A DNA stretch of 64,000 nucleotides from Maridesulfovibrio zosterae DSM 11974 (GCF_000425265.1 NZ_AUDC01000016.1:1-64000); one strand, 5' to 3'. Positions 37,424 to 47,599 are shown, numbered from the stretch's first letter. Numbers and translations: made by a program. Notes: generated by a model from the sequence alone, not told the origin.

Positions 37424-39115
37424 CTACCCGAAGGTTACTCGCATTTTTTCAATCAAGTCCTGCAGCCTATGCTCATAAGTATGACTGGCCAGAATACGTT
37501 TACGGGCGGCATTACTGATGCGCTTTCGCCCGCTTTCATCTGCCAGCCATTTTTTAAGCAACTGTGGAATTTCGCTAACATCATCGTATGAAATTATTTC
37601 TTTGTCCGGCTCAAATAAATCTTCCATCTGTTCGCGGTAATCAGTAAGTACAAATCCGCCACAGGCCGGAACATCAAAAATTCGCTGATTAACCGCTCCC
37701 TTCATCTGCCGGCTGGTACAGTTAAAACTGACCTTGGACATGGGATAAAATGCAGGAAGATCAGCGTAATAATCAAGAGAGCTCAAATAACGCCAGTCCC
37801 CTCTTTCCAGTAACGAATCCCAGCCGTCATCACCGACAATAAGCGGATTAAAAGGCAAAACAGCTTTAATACAAGACAGGCGATACTGGCGTGTTGCCTC
37901 CCATGTGATCAAAGCTTCAAACGATAATCGGTGCTCGTCACTTGGAAATTTTTCCATTTCATCCAGCAGTTCTGGATGCAAATTCTGTAAAAACTTTTCC
38001 ACAGAAAGTTCATCTGACGCACCGAACTCCTCAGCAAGAACGGAATAACCAGACAAAAGTGAACCTGAAATGCCTGATTCACGTATGGTTTTCTCCACGG
38101 CGCAGACCATTGAATTACCGACAAATGAGACGTCGGCACGCCACATAGATTTGCCTGCAAGATCCGGCCTGAACCGCTTTGGATCAGTTGCCAGTGGCAG
38201 ATAAAAAATATTCTGAAAGCCTTTTTCACGCATAATATCAAGATTTCCGGCATCATACGTAAAAATAGCAGTCAAATCAGGTAGTACATCTTTATAACGA
38301 TAAAGAATAAGTTGCGGATTATCTACAAACCATGAAGCCAATGGGAGCTTTAATTTCAGCAGAAGTTCAGTAAGTTTTCCCTCACGGTCCACACCGAAAT
38401 GATTCACAGTCAACGCAAAGTCAGGTTTAAAATCCACGACAGCTTTAAGTAAATCCTCTACAAAACCATCACGAACTGTGTCCCCCAGACCAATATCGAT
38501 ACTGCAATAACTGAGTCCAAGCCGCTCCATCGCTGCCGTTATTTCTCCGGTTAAGAAATAAGGACGGTTAAAAAACAGAACTTTCGGCTTAGTATTTTGA
38601 AATTTAGGATAATCAGCCTGCGCCCAAAAATCCACAGGAGCATTACTTTTTTCAGCCTCTAAAGTTTCAGCAAGAGCTGCATACCAGTCCCGATCAAGTC
38701 TCAGATAGAGCGGTACTTTAATTATTTCAAGAAGTCCTCCACCATTTCCAGACCACCACTTACGGACTTTATCCAGAGCATCAACGGCAGTACCATCAAC
38801 CCAGGTGACCTGTGCGTGACTTTTAAGTTTATCTGCGCCGCTTGCTCTAGCAATGAGCGGATCATTATCAACGACAATAACCGGTCCACGCTCGGCCAGT
38901 TTTTTAATACACACACCAAGCCCTGCGCCGACAACAACAGGTATAACACCCGGTTGCACGGCATCTGCAAGCAGGGTTTCGCGCTCTGCTCCTTTGCGGC
39001 CCCATAGATGCCATTTCTTGCCATCAATAAATATACGCACATCGGTAACAATGTTTTGCTCGAAAATAGGTTCGACTGTATAAGCTCGTTTTTGCATACT
39101 GGTTATGTAAGTCAT
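37424..39115 (-). CDS. CgeB-like glycosyltransferase family protein
   Basis: 563 residues. The ATG at 39115 is chosen because GGTGG stands five bases before it; a TTG six codons upstream is less likely. An N-terminal Rossmann-like part ([20 protein letters not shown]) is followed by a stretch with [23 protein letters not shown] and [15 protein letters not shown], and a C-terminal CgeB/GT1-like domain ([20 protein letters not shown], then [20 protein letters not shown]). CgeB-like proteins are glycosyltransferases of surface structures. First of a two-gene operon with the GT2 gene. Confidence 0.85.
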   Translation of the reverse strand: MTYITSMQKRAYTVEPIFEQNIVTDVRIFIDGKKWHLWGRKGAERETLLADAVQPGVIPVVVGAGLGVCIKKLAERGPVIVVDNDPLIARASGADKLKSHAQVTWVDGTAVDALDKVRKWWSGNGGGLLEIIKVPLYLRLDRDWYAALAETLEAEKSNAPVDFWAQADYPKFQNTKPKVLFFNRPYFLTGEITAAMERLGLSYCSIDIGLGDTVRDGFVEDLLKAVVDFKPDFALTVNHFGVDREGKLTELLLKLKLPLASWFVDNPQLILYRYKDVLPDLTAIFTYDAGNLDIMREKGFQNIFYLPLATDPKRFRPDLAGKSMWRADVSFVGNSMVCAVEKTIRESGISGSLLSGYSVLAEEFGASDELSVEKFLQNLHPELLDEMEKFPSDEHRLSFEALITWEATRQYRLSCIKAVLPFNPLIVGDDGWDSLLERGDWRYLSSLDYYADLPAFYPMSKVSFNCTSRQMKGAVNQRIFDVPACGGFVLTDYREQMEDLFEPDKEIISYDDVSEIPQLLKKWLADESGRKRISNAARKRILASHTYEHRLQDLIEKMRVTFG

Positions 39116-39300
39116 TTCAGCCACCAGTGACAATGCCTGAAAAGCATTTTTTTACGCCCTGCAACGGTTTACTTTTACGCGGCAATCTTTAATAAATCGG
39201 TCTGTGCATGCTCAAAAGATTATTGAGAAGCATAAGAAAATTAATATGTCACATAAATTTAATGATTTATGATTCCTAATTTTAACCGAAGCGTATCAAT

Positions 39301-40014
39301 ATGAATAGTAATATTAAGACCTTAGACAATTCACTTATTCCTGAAAGCAATATGACTGTAATTGATCTTGAAACATGGGAAAGGACTGAGCATTTTAACT
39401 TTTTTCAGGCCAGCCGCTCCTGTCAATTCGGTTTGACTGTGCAGGTTGATGTTACGAATCTATATAATTTTCGTAAACAGGCAAATAAATCCGGCCGGGG
39501 ACTGCGTTTATCCGACATTCTGTATTACTTTGCTACCAAAACAGCCAATGCCATTCCTGAATTCAGAACTCGCATTGTCGACGGCAAGCCCGTAATATTT
39601 GATGTGGTACATCCAGCTTTCACTTACATCCCTAATGGACGTAAGCTGCACGCCAACGTGCTGGCTGGCTACGCCGAAGACTACTCTACGCAGTCAAAAA
39701 ATTTCGATTCAGCCCGTATGCAATCCGACAGAAACCCGACATTAACACCGAAAGGTGGTGATAAGCAAAACCTGCTTTATTTCAGCATCGTCAGCGGAGT
39801 CCACTTCAGCTCAGCTTCAAACCCCTGGGGTGACTGTAACACTGATACCGTACCCCGTGTACTTTTCGGACAGATTTCAAACTCGGATTCAGGCAGAAAG
39901 ATACTTCCGGTTTCACTTGAAATGCTGCACAGTCTGGCTGACGGACAGCACACGGCTGAATTTTTTAAAAAATTCACTGAAATGTGCGAAAACCCGGAAA
40001 AATTTATTGAATAA
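39301..40014 (+). CDS. Chloramphenicol acetyltransferase-family protein
   Basis: 237 residues of the CAT fold. The catalytic signature HxxxDG is kept (LEMLHSLADGQH), as are the opening LETWERTEHFNFF, the RGLRLSDILYYFATKTANA region and the structural PWG. Acetyl-CoA-dependent; many homologues in environmental bacteria have unknown acceptors, so drug resistance is not implied. Two starts are possible (39301 or 39352); neither has a strong ribosome binding site. It converges on asd through a shared terminator. Confidence 0.85.
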   Translation: MNSNIKTLDNSLIPESNMTVIDLETWERTEHFNFFQASRSCQFGLTVQVDVTNLYNFRKQANKSGRGLRLSDILYYFATKTANAIPEFRTRIVDGKPVIFDVVHPAFTYIPNGRKLHANVLAGYAEDYSTQSKNFDSARMQSDRNPTLTPKGGDKQNLLYFSIVSGVHFSSASNPWGDCNTDTVPRVLFGQISNSDSGRKILPVSLEMLHSLADGQHTAEFFKKFTEMCENPEKFIE

Positions 40015-40090
40015 CTTTACCCAAGTTATGCTTAAGCATCTTGAAATCAGGATAGATTGAACACATTTGATTCTATACAGTTCAAAAAAG

Positions 40091-40136
40091 AAACGGGGTA
40101 ACCTTTGAAATGAATTTCAATGGTTACCCCGTTTTT
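40091..40136. terminator. Bidirectional terminator of CAT-like gene and asd
   Basis: 13-bp stem AAACGGGGTAACC with its complement (40122-40134), an inner dyad TTGAAAT/ATTTCAA, then T-rich flank. Lies between converging genes. Confidence 0.9.
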
Positions 40137-40166
40137 ATATTTCAATAAAATTCTGTCGAGACAGAA

Positions 40167-41195
40167 TTATTTCACCCGAACTAAATCACGTGCAATGAGA
40201 GTTTCAGCAATCTGAACAGTGTTGAGTGCTGCACCCTTACGGATGTTATCGGAAACAATCCACATATTGAGACCATTTTCAATGGTTTCATCTTCACGGA
40301 TACGACCAACATAAACATCATCTTCACCTGCACAATCAATAGCCATAGGGTAATGATGTTTTTCAGGAAAATCGATAACAGTAATTCCGGGGAAGTTAGC
40401 GAGCATGTTACGGCATTCTTCAACTGTAACTTTTTCTTCAGTTTCGATGTTAACAGACTCGGAATGGCTATAGAAAACAGGAACACGTACGGCTGTTGCG
40501 GTGACTTTGATTGAATCATCGCCCATGATTTTTCTGGTCTCATTGACCATTTTCATTTCTTCTTTGGTATAGCCATTATCCATGAAAACATCGATATGAG
40601 GCAGGCAGTTAAATGCAATCTGGTGCGGGTATACATCAGCTACAACGTCACGATTATTGAAAAGTCTGCTGACCTGAGTTTCCAACTCTGTGATGGCTTT
40701 CTGTCCGGTACCGGATACAGCCTGATAAGTGGAAACAATAATACGTTTGATCTTTGCTGCATCGTGGATAGGTTTGAGCGCAACAACCATCTGAATAGTA
40801 GAACAGTTGGGATTAGCGATAATACCGGGATGCCAGTCCAGATCTTCAGGGTTAACTTCAGGCACTACGAGAGGAACCTTGGGGTCCATTCTCCAGGCGC
40901 TGGAGTTATCGACGACTACACAACCAGCCTTGGCTGCAAGAGGAGCAAACTTCTCGGAGGTACTGCCGCCAGCGGAAAAAAGAGCTATATCAAAACCTTC
41001 AAAAGAATCTTCTTTCAGTTCAATAACAGTCAACTCTTCATCTTTGTAAGGCACCTTGGTACCAGCAGAACGTGAAGATGAAAAAGGTACGACTTCAGAT
41101 GCAGGAAAATTTCTCTGCTCAAGAACTTTGAGCATTTCACGACCGACTGCACCGGTTGCACCAACAACAGCAACTCTAGGATTCTTTGTACTCAT
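40167..41195 (-). CDS. asd: Aspartate-semialdehyde dehydrogenase
   Basis: Reduces aspartyl phosphate to the semialdehyde for lysine, threonine and methionine. Its 342 residues start with the NADP fold VAVVGATGAVGREML; catalytic Cys is in IANPNCSTIQMV, and substrate-binding residues occur in YQAVSGTGQKAI and VPVFYSHSESV. GGAGG precedes the ATG. It is followed by metF on the same strand, 115 bases upstream, fitting a methionine-related pair. Confidence 0.96.
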   Translation of the reverse strand: MSTKNPRVAVVGATGAVGREMLKVLEQRNFPASEVVPFSSSRSAGTKVPYKDEELTVIELKEDSFEGFDIALFSAGGSTSEKFAPLAAKAGCVVVDNSSAWRMDPKVPLVVPEVNPEDLDWHPGIIANPNCSTIQMVVALKPIHDAAKIKRIIVSTYQAVSGTGQKAITELETQVSRLFNNRDVVADVYPHQIAFNCLPHIDVFMDNGYTKEEMKMVNETRKIMGDDSIKVTATAVRVPVFYSHSESVNIETEEKVTVEECRNMLANFPGITVIDFPEKHHYPMAIDCAGEDDVYVGRIREDETIENGLNMWIVSDNIRKGAALNTVQIAETLIARDLVRVK

Positions 41196-41310
41196 AACTA
41201 AACCTCCGTATGCTTGAGCTGAACTATCATGATAATTCAGTTTTTATAGTTAAATCACTTTAGGCAACCCCAATCACCCGAACTGCATGTTCGCAGTTCT
41301 CACATCAGCC

Positions 41311-42186
41311 TTATTTAAATTTAAGAGCCTGCCCTATTTCAAGACATGCTTTTGCTCTGTTCAAAGTATAAAGATGGACTCCGGGAGCACCGCCATCAAG
41401 AAGCTCCTGCGCCTGTCTGGTAGCGAATTCAATACCAAGTCTGTACACAGCATCATCTCCGCCCTCTTCATGTGCTTTCTCAAGAGCACTTAAAAATTTT
41501 CCGGGAATTGCTGCACCGCACAATGATAAAATAAATTTGGCAGACTTAAGGCTCATAATAGGCAATACGCCGGGAACTACCGGAACATTGATACCCATTT
41601 CAGCCAGACGTTCGCAAAAATCAAAATAGACGCGGTTATCAAAAAAGAGCTGGGTGATAATAAATTCACCACCCTCATCAATTTTAAACTTCATCCATTT
41701 AAAATCTTCCTTAATGGAGGGAGACTCAAGATGTGCTTCAGGATAACCGGCAACGGCAATCCCGGTTCCTGGATGCTCATTTTTTACATATTTAGCGAGG
41801 TCGGAACCGTGTTTGAAAGCTTGGGTGTTGAAATCGAAATCTTCATCATCGGCAGGCGCATCACCGCGCAGGGCCAGAATATTCTCAACACCCGCTTCCC
41901 TCAGGGCTGAGACGAATTTACTGATATTCTCCGGACTGGCACCAACACAGGTCAAGTGAGCAAGTGGCTCAATGCCCGCATCCTGCTTCATTCTTTTAAC
42001 AATTTCAAGTGAATTGTCTTGTGCTCCACCACCTGCTCCATATGTAACTGAAGCAAACAGAGGATTTAAAACTTTAAGCTTATCCACAACCTCAAAAAAT
42101 TTGGGCCATGAATCGCGATCCTTAGGAGGGAAAAATTCAAGTGACAAAAAAGGTTTATTTTCTTTAATCAAATCAACAATTTTCAT
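41311..42186 (-). CDS. metF: 5,10-Methylenetetrahydrofolate reductase
   Basis: FAD enzyme that supplies methyl-THF for methionine synthesis. Its 291 residues include the start LSLEFFPPKDRD, TYGAGGGAQDN, the FAD-binding LAHLTCVGAS and LALRGDAPADDEDFD, and EFIITQLFFDN. In sulfate reducers it can also serve in one-carbon flow. AGGAG precedes the ATG. It is upstream of asd, with no terminator between, so co-transcription is likely. Confidence 0.95.
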   Translation of the reverse strand: MKIVDLIKENKPFLSLEFFPPKDRDSWPKFFEVVDKLKVLNPLFASVTYGAGGGAQDNSLEIVKRMKQDAGIEPLAHLTCVGASPENISKFVSALREAGVENILALRGDAPADDEDFDFNTQAFKHGSDLAKYVKNEHPGTGIAVAGYPEAHLESPSIKEDFKWMKFKIDEGGEFIITQLFFDNRVYFDFCERLAEMGINVPVVPGVLPIMSLKSAKFILSLCGAAIPGKFLSALEKAHEEGGDDAVYRLGIEFATRQAQELLDGGAPGVHLYTLNRAKACLEIGQALKFK

Positions 42187-42376
42187 ATATATCTCCTAGG
42201 TTGCCTCCGGCGGACTAAGTGTAAAAACACTTTGGTTTTACATAAAAATTCGGGAACTGACAGATTCCAAATGAATTTCAACGTCTTCAGATAAATCCAC
42301 AGGGGCTTAATTTTATTATTAAAAAAACAAAATATTATTTTTAAATACTTAGAAAACCGTCACCCTGATACAGATA

Positions 42377-42787
42377 TTACCGGCTGCAAAGTTCACGTTC
42401 TTTAAGCATTTTCAGTATCTCGTAATTAACAGGCAGGAAATTAACATCGCGCATACTTTTAAGATCAAACCAGTCAAATTTCTGATTCTCAAGTGATGCA
42501 ACATTGCCCGTAAACTCCCAGACATCAAAAAAATTTAGGTGGACAGTATATTCAGGATACTCAACAACTCTGTCCATCCAAAAATCATATTTCACAGGGG
42601 TAACACCAAGCTCTTCCTGCAATTCACGGATAAGTGCGTCCGGCAAAGATTCACCAGATTCAACCTTCCCGCCGGGAAACTCCCACCATCCAGCGTAATC
42701 TTTACCCGCTGGACGTTCAGCCGAAAGAAACAATCCATCTTTCCAGATAATTCCGGCAACAACACATATGGGGGTTAACTCAACCAA
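42377..42787 (-). CDS. Nudix hydrolase, MutT-like
   Basis: 136 residues. The Nudix box reads GGKVESGESLPDALIRELQ then EELGV (GX5EX7REUXEEXGU), preceded by WWEFPGG, as in MutT-type 8-oxo-dGTP pyrophosphatases that sanitise the nucleotide pool. The apparent start is TTG (42787) with AAGG nearby; no ATG in frame lies closer, so the start is uncertain. It lies 36 bases downstream of the ABC-F gene, on the same strand. Confidence 0.88.
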   Translation of the reverse strand: MVELTPICVVAGIIWKDGLFLSAERPAGKDYAGWWEFPGGKVESGESLPDALIRELQEELGVTPVKYDFWMDRVVEYPEYTVHLNFFDVWEFTGNVASLENQKFDWFDLKSMRDVNFLPVNYEILKMLKERELCSR

Positions 42788-42823
42788 AATAAAGCCTTAT
42801 GCTGTTTTAGCCCATTAAAAAAA

Positions 42824-44818
42824 CTAATCATCTTCCAGAAGCTGCTTCTTCCGTTCTTCCAGTTCGGCTATTTCTTCTTCAAGCACGGCCATTTTTTCCA
42901 TCAGTTCATCAGCCCATGCGCTTGTCTCAGTATATCTGGAATTTAATTCAACAGCAGCACCTCCGTCGTTATAAAGCTCGGGATCATTAAGCTTTACTTC
43001 CATTTCAGCCTGTTCTTCAAGGACCTTTTCAAGACTTTTCTCAAGCTTTTCATACTCGGCAACACGCGGTTTAAGCTCTTTATACAATGAATTACGTATT
43101 TCAGCCTGACGTCGCTTATCTTCTTTAGAAAGTTTGCGAGTTGCAGGTTTGTAACTCTCGCCCAGCTCGTCAACCTGCGGCTCACGAGTAATTCCAGCTA
43201 ACTTCTCTTTACGATATTTATCGTATTCTTTAAACGAAAAAAATGTTTCGATTCCCGAATCAGTCAAGGCCCAGATTTCCTCAGCAACCTCACCAAGCAG
43301 ATAACGGTCATGCGCTACAAAAAAGAGTGATCCGTCATAATCTTTAAGCGCACGAATTAAACCTTCACGACTTTCAAGATCAAGATGGTTGGTAGGTTCG
43401 TCAAGAATAAACAGGTTGGCCCGTGACAAAAACAATGACGCAAGGATGAGCCTGTTTTTCTCACCACCGGACAGTGCTGAAATTCTGCGTTCAAAATATG
43501 ATTCGCCCAGAAGAAATAAACCTAGAACACTTTTGAGCTGCTCTTCAGTTGTATCAGGATCGCACAGACGGCGAATTTCTGACAATGCAGTAGCTTCATC
43601 ACGTAGAATATCGCTCTGATGCTGACTGAAATAGGCCAATGAAGTATTCTGGCCGATTTTTGCATAACCGGAATTAGGAGTCAGCTTGCCCATTATAACT
43701 TTGAGCAATGTTGACTTACCTGCGCCGTTGGGAGCTGCAAGAGCAACTTTTTTACCGCGAAACAACTGAAAATTAAGATCTGGCCACATGGACGGAGGCT
43801 TACCATCATAGGAAAATTTCAGATCAACCACGCTGATTGCAGCTTTATCACCACGTTTGGTGGGAGGCAGGCGGAAACTGAGAGTTCTACCTGAACGATT
43901 GAGGCTGGTCTCTTCCTTAATCTTGGACAGTTCTTTTTCCAGCTTGCCCACCTTCTTCATTTTGGACTGAGCCTGAGCAGCTTTGCGAGCTTTAGCCCTG
44001 AAACGCCGGATATAGTCATTTTCAGCTTCAATACGAGCTGAAAGCTTTGCTGCTTCACGGCTGCGCTGTATGGCATTTTCAGCCTGCCATTCAAGAAATT
44101 CAGTAAACGAACCACGACGCATGGATGGACGGCCCGCCCCCAGAAAGAGAACATGAGTTCCGACCTTATCCAGAAAAATACGGTCATGAGCTACATAAAT
44201 TACCGCCCCGCGAAAAGCCAGCAGGTAATTTTCAAGCCACTCTACAGCTTCAAGATCAAGGTGGTTGGTAGGTTCATCAAGCAGCAGCAGATCTGCTCCC
44301 TGCAAAAGCACGCGCCCCAGCTTGGCACGTTCACGCCAACCGCCGGACAGTTCTTTAATTTTACTGAGCATATCGTGCTCGGAAAAACCAAGTCCGGTAA
44401 GAATTGTTCTGGCTTTGTGCTCGGGATTGTATCCGAACTGATGTTCAAGCTCGGCCTGCTTTTCAGAAAGCCTGGTCATGAGAGCCTGATCATTGCTCTG
44501 TCCGGCCTCCTCCCACTGTTCCCAAAGAGTATTCCACGACGGAAGCGCAGATAGAACCCAGCTCAGTAAAGAGTGCTCAAGGATTTCTCCGGTAAGCTCC
44601 TGCGCCACGTAACCTATACGTGCTCCTTTGGAGATAGAGAGAACACCGGCGTCCGGTTCAATGATTCCGGCGACGAGCTTAAGCAGGGTGGATTTACCGC
44701 AGCCGTTAGGTCCGGCAACGGCAAGACGCATTCCCGCGATTACTTCGAACGAAAGATCGGAAAAAAGATCTTCTCCGTTGTATGATTTTTCAAGGGACGT
44801 AATAGTAACTCTTGGCAT
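42824..44818 (-). CDS. ABC-F family ATPase (Uup/EttA-like)
   Basis: 664 residues with two ABC cassettes and no membrane domain, as in translation-associated ABC-F proteins. First cassette: Walker A GPNGCGKST, signature ELSGGWRERA, Walker B LLLLDEPTNHLD. Linker with charged helix (AENDYIRRFRAKARKAAQAQ). Second cassette: Walker A APNGAGKST, signature ALSGGEKNRL, Walker B LFILDEPTNHLD. The C-terminus is a charged coiled coil (EKLEKSLEKVLEEQAEME). Such proteins act on the ribosome or on DNA repair. ATG 44818 with GGAG eight bases before it. Confidence 0.92.
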   Translation of the reverse strand: MPRVTITSLEKSYNGEDLFSDLSFEVIAGMRLAVAGPNGCGKSTLLKLVAGIIEPDAGVLSISKGARIGYVAQELTGEILEHSLLSWVLSALPSWNTLWEQWEEAGQSNDQALMTRLSEKQAELEHQFGYNPEHKARTILTGLGFSEHDMLSKIKELSGGWRERAKLGRVLLQGADLLLLDEPTNHLDLEAVEWLENYLLAFRGAVIYVAHDRIFLDKVGTHVLFLGAGRPSMRRGSFTEFLEWQAENAIQRSREAAKLSARIEAENDYIRRFRAKARKAAQAQSKMKKVGKLEKELSKIKEETSLNRSGRTLSFRLPPTKRGDKAAISVVDLKFSYDGKPPSMWPDLNFQLFRGKKVALAAPNGAGKSTLLKVIMGKLTPNSGYAKIGQNTSLAYFSQHQSDILRDEATALSEIRRLCDPDTTEEQLKSVLGLFLLGESYFERRISALSGGEKNRLILASLFLSRANLFILDEPTNHLDLESREGLIRALKDYDGSLFFVAHDRYLLGEVAEEIWALTDSGIETFFSFKEYDKYRKEKLAGITREPQVDELGESYKPATRKLSKEDKRRQAEIRNSLYKELKPRVAEYEKLEKSLEKVLEEQAEMEVKLNDPELYNDGGAAVELNSRYTETSAWADELMEKMAVLEEEIAELEERKKQLLEDD

Positions 44819-45255
44819 TAAAAACTCCAAACTGCGGAAGCTGTAGGCGCTGCTCCCGAAAGGGCAAAATATTCAATGAAATTTGATATATGAAAAATTC
44901 AGGCTGCGCATAAAGGCAGCAAGTGACATATGCGAAGTAAGCCAATCAAAGTATAGGTAAGAAGCGCAGAAAGCAAGGGAAATAGGATGATTTAGAATTT
45001 CGCATCAAAATTCACAGTACGGATGTTCACATAAGACCTTTGACAAAACAACAGCATAATGATAAACAAATTATAAATTAGACTAATATTTATATTACAT
45101 TAAAACCAATTAAATATATAATCTATTAATTAATTTATATGTATGTCTCACCCAGGACAGACCGCAATGAAACTAACAAAATCACAAGACACACTACAAG
45201 ATACAATAGTAAATATACATAAGCATAAAACTTATATAAGCACCATTACATTAAC
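44819..45255. other. Gap between ABC-F and beta-propeller genes
   Basis: 437 bases, divergent and AT-rich, with no gene seen. A TTGACA at 45040-45045 could be a -35 element but the matching -10 is poor. Confidence 0.5.
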
Positions 45256-47022
45256 ATGCGCATAAAATGTAGAGAGAAATATAATTCAATGAAATACATA
45301 AATCACCCTTCCAAATGTAAGAATATTAAGTTCTCAACCTATCTCATTACTCTCTTTATTCTGCTATTATCTTCTGCCATAGCGCAAGCCGCCCCGGGAG
45401 ACAAGAAATGGGCATTTGCAACAGGAGATACCATTGCCACTTGTCCGGCTATCGGATACGATGGCACAATTTATGTAGGATCATATGACGGCAAACTATA
45501 TGCGCTGAACACTGACGGAACTAAGAAATGGGCATTTAGCACAGACGACTTCCTCCATTCTTCACCAGTTATCGGCTGTGACGGAACCATCTATGTAGGA
45601 TCACTTGATAAAAAACTATATGCAATTAACCCGGATGGGACTCAAAAATGGGCATTTACTACAGGTGATATGATATATTGCACACCGGCTATAGATTGCA
45701 ACGGAACCATTTATATTGGATCACACGACAATAATTTATACGCAATAAATCCGGACGGAACTCAGAAATGGGCATTTACTGCAACTGGCTCCATAATGGG
45801 ATCTCCCGCTATCAGCCATGATGGAACCTTCTACTTTGGATCACACGACTCCAATATATACGCTTTAAATCCGAATGGAACTCAAAAGTGGGCCTATACT
45901 ACAGGTGGAATGGTGCGCTCTTCACCAGCTATAGGTAGTGACGGAACTATTTATGCAGGGTCGGCTGACAAAAATTTGTATGCACTGAATACTGATGGGA
46001 CCCTGAAATGGAAATTTACTACAGGTGACGATGTACGCTCCTCACCCGCCATCGCCTGTGATGGGACTATTTATGTAGGGTCGGATGACAACAATTTGTA
46101 TGCACTGAATACTGATGGAACCCTGAAATGGAAATTTACTACAGGTGACGATGTACGCTCCTCACCCGCCATAGGCAAAGACGGAACTATCTATATTGGA
46201 TCATTCGATAAAAGACTGTATGCCTTGAACCCCGATGGCAGCCAGAAATGGGCATTTAGAGCATCAGGTTTTATTGGAAGTTCCTCTCCCACAATCGATA
46301 GCGATGGAACTGTTTATGTTGGATCATCGGATAACAACCTCTATGCCTTAGAGGGAGACTCAGGGGGGCTGGCATGTTCTCCCTGGCCTAAATTCCACCA
46401 GAACACTAAAAATTCGGGAAGATATATCGGATATGGAGTTGCAAGCAGCTTGACCCAGGACACAGGAATTATAGTCGGAGTTTCAAACTGCTGCGAAAAA
46501 GCAATTACTCTAACAGAACTGAAAAAAAAATATTCCTTTACAGGCTATGCCAACAGTTACACAGTTAGATCCTTCAATGCCACCATTAACATTAGCGGCG
46601 GACACGGAACATTTGTATTAAATTCAACTAAAATTCCTAGCGGTAGGGTCTCTGATTTTCAGCTCATAAAATTCTACGATTCAAAAGGGATCTCCAGACA
46701 GTCTGCCTCCTACGCAGCATCCGGACCGGAGTACAGTGTTGATGGAAGCTGGTGGATTACCGACTCCAACGGAATTCATATGGCTCCAAATGATACCACC
46801 ACTCCTGGCTCTGAATACTTTATATACTTCGTAGTTAAAGATAATGGCATATACGATGAAAATGACACATTAGGTGTGATAACCGACCCGGTTGCGGTAA
46901 GTATCTCTTCCTGCACCGGCTGCACCCTTAATCCCAATGCAGATTTTTTCATTGAATGGCTGTTTATGGGGCTTGTCGTTGTAACTCTGATGCTTAGAAA
47001 ATATTTCAAGCAAAGAGGTTAA
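45256..47022 (+). CDS. Surface PQQ-type beta-propeller protein with C-terminal anchor
   Basis: 588 residues with a signal peptide (YLITLFILLLSSAIAQA). From about residue 50 eight blade-like repeats follow, each with DGTIYVGS, LYALNxDGTxKW and SSPAI motifs, as in PQQ-like propeller proteins; no PQQ cofactor is implied. Residues about 385-560 are a beta-sandwich-like domain. The end has GCTLNPNADF, a transmembrane helix and KYFKQRG. That tail resembles JDVT-CTERM-type protein-sorting signals (inference). Two adjacent blades are almost identical in DNA. Start ATG at 45256 or 45289. Confidence 0.82.
   Translation: MRIKCREKYNSMKYINHPSKCKNIKFSTYLITLFILLLSSAIAQAAPGDKKWAFATGDTIATCPAIGYDGTIYVGSYDGKLYALNTDGTKKWAFSTDDFLHSSPVIGCDGTIYVGSLDKKLYAINPDGTQKWAFTTGDMIYCTPAIDCNGTIYIGSHDNNLYAINPDGTQKWAFTATGSIMGSPAISHDGTFYFGSHDSNIYALNPNGTQKWAYTTGGMVRSSPAIGSDGTIYAGSADKNLYALNTDGTLKWKFTTGDDVRSSPAIACDGTIYVGSDDNNLYALNTDGTLKWKFTTGDDVRSSPAIGKDGTIYIGSFDKRLYALNPDGSQKWAFRASGFIGSSSPTIDSDGTVYVGSSDNNLYALEGDSGGLACSPWPKFHQNTKNSGRYIGYGVASSLTQDTGIIVGVSNCCEKAITLTELKKKYSFTGYANSYTVRSFNATINISGGHGTFVLNSTKIPSGRVSDFQLIKFYDSKGISRQSASYAASGPEYSVDGSWWITDSNGIHMAPNDTTTPGSEYFIYFVVKDNGIYDENDTLGVITDPVAVSISSCTGCTLNPNADFFIEWLFMGLVVVTLMLRKYFKQRG
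45973..46172 (+). repeat. Recently duplicated propeller blade
   Basis: 45973-46052 and 46093-46172 are 80-base segments that differ at one base, spaced by exactly 120 bases (one blade). Other blades differ much more in DNA, so this looks like a recent in-frame duplication. Confidence 0.85.
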
Positions 47023-47045
47023 ATACAACTGAATATACCTACCAC

Positions 47046-47079
47046 AAAAGCCCCGCCTTAAACTCAAGGCGGGGCTTTT
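47046..47079. terminator. Bidirectional terminator
   Basis: 14-bp perfect stem AAAAGCCCCGCCTT with its complement, 6-base loop, after the propeller gene. Confidence 0.93.
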
Positions 47080-47105
47080 ATAGTACAAAACTATACTGAT
47101 TTATT

Positions 47106-47243
47106 TTACATCGAATCTACTTTTTTGAAGAAGCAATAAAACTCATCGCTTTCCTTGCAAACATCCTCTGTTGCCCAGTGTGTCAGGGCTATTTCTCCAC
47201 AGATGGCTGCCAACCGGGTTAAAAGGCATGCAGCTTTCCGCAT
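47106..47243 (-). CDS. Possible small Cys-containing protein (45 residues)
   Basis: An ATG frame at 47243 ends in TAA at 47106-47108. It reads MRKAACLLTRLAAICGEIAL then a charged half with two further Cys (EDVCKESDEFYCFFKK). The four Cys and mixed charge look protein-like, and it ends 27 bases before the bidirectional terminator. There is no strong ribosome binding site. Unrecognised; could be chance. Confidence 0.35.
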   Translation of the reverse strand: MRKAACLLTRLAAICGEIALTHWATEDVCKESDEFYCFFKKVDSM

Positions 47244-47326
47244 ACACTGCAGCTACTTCCCGTTGACTATAAACTCATACGGAATAATTTTTTGACCAAA
47301 GTCCGGCAAAAAGCTATCTGGGCTTC

Positions 47327-47599
47327 ATGAACACATGGTACGTATATCTGCTCAGATGCAAAGATAATTCACTGTACTGCGGAGTAACGACTGATCCGGC
47401 ACGCAGACTTGAAGAACACAATAGCGGAACAGGCGCAAAATATACCCGCGCAAGGCTTCCGGTCACAATGGAAACATTTGAAAAATTCCCTGACAAACGC
47501 TCTGCCTATCGGGCTGAATATGCGGTAAAACAAAAACGTGCTGCTCAGAAAATTAATTTCCTGAAGGAACTGGCAGCTCAGGAAAACAATCTAGATTAA
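47327..47599 (+). CDS. GIY-YIG domain protein (YhbQ/UPF0213-like)
   Basis: 90 residues, a stand-alone GIY-YIG domain. The opening WYVYLLRCKDNSLYCGVTTD holds the Y-V-Y / Y-C-G variant of the GIY-YIG motif; the catalytic Arg lies in RRLEEHN, with a Glu in AEYAVKQKR. This family binds or nicks DNA in some bacteria, but the YhbQ-like group has no settled role. Its stop directly abuts the stop of the converging glycosyltransferase gene, with no terminator between. Confidence 0.9.
   Translation: MNTWYVYLLRCKDNSLYCGVTTDPARRLEEHNSGTGAKYTRARLPVTMETFEKFPDKRSAYRAEYAVKQKRAAQKINFLKELAAQENNLD

Noticed and set aside
39301-40014. Functional chloramphenicol resistance gene
   Set aside because: The CAT fold and HxxxDG motif are there, but environmental homologues often act on other acceptors and nothing else here suggests a resistance element.
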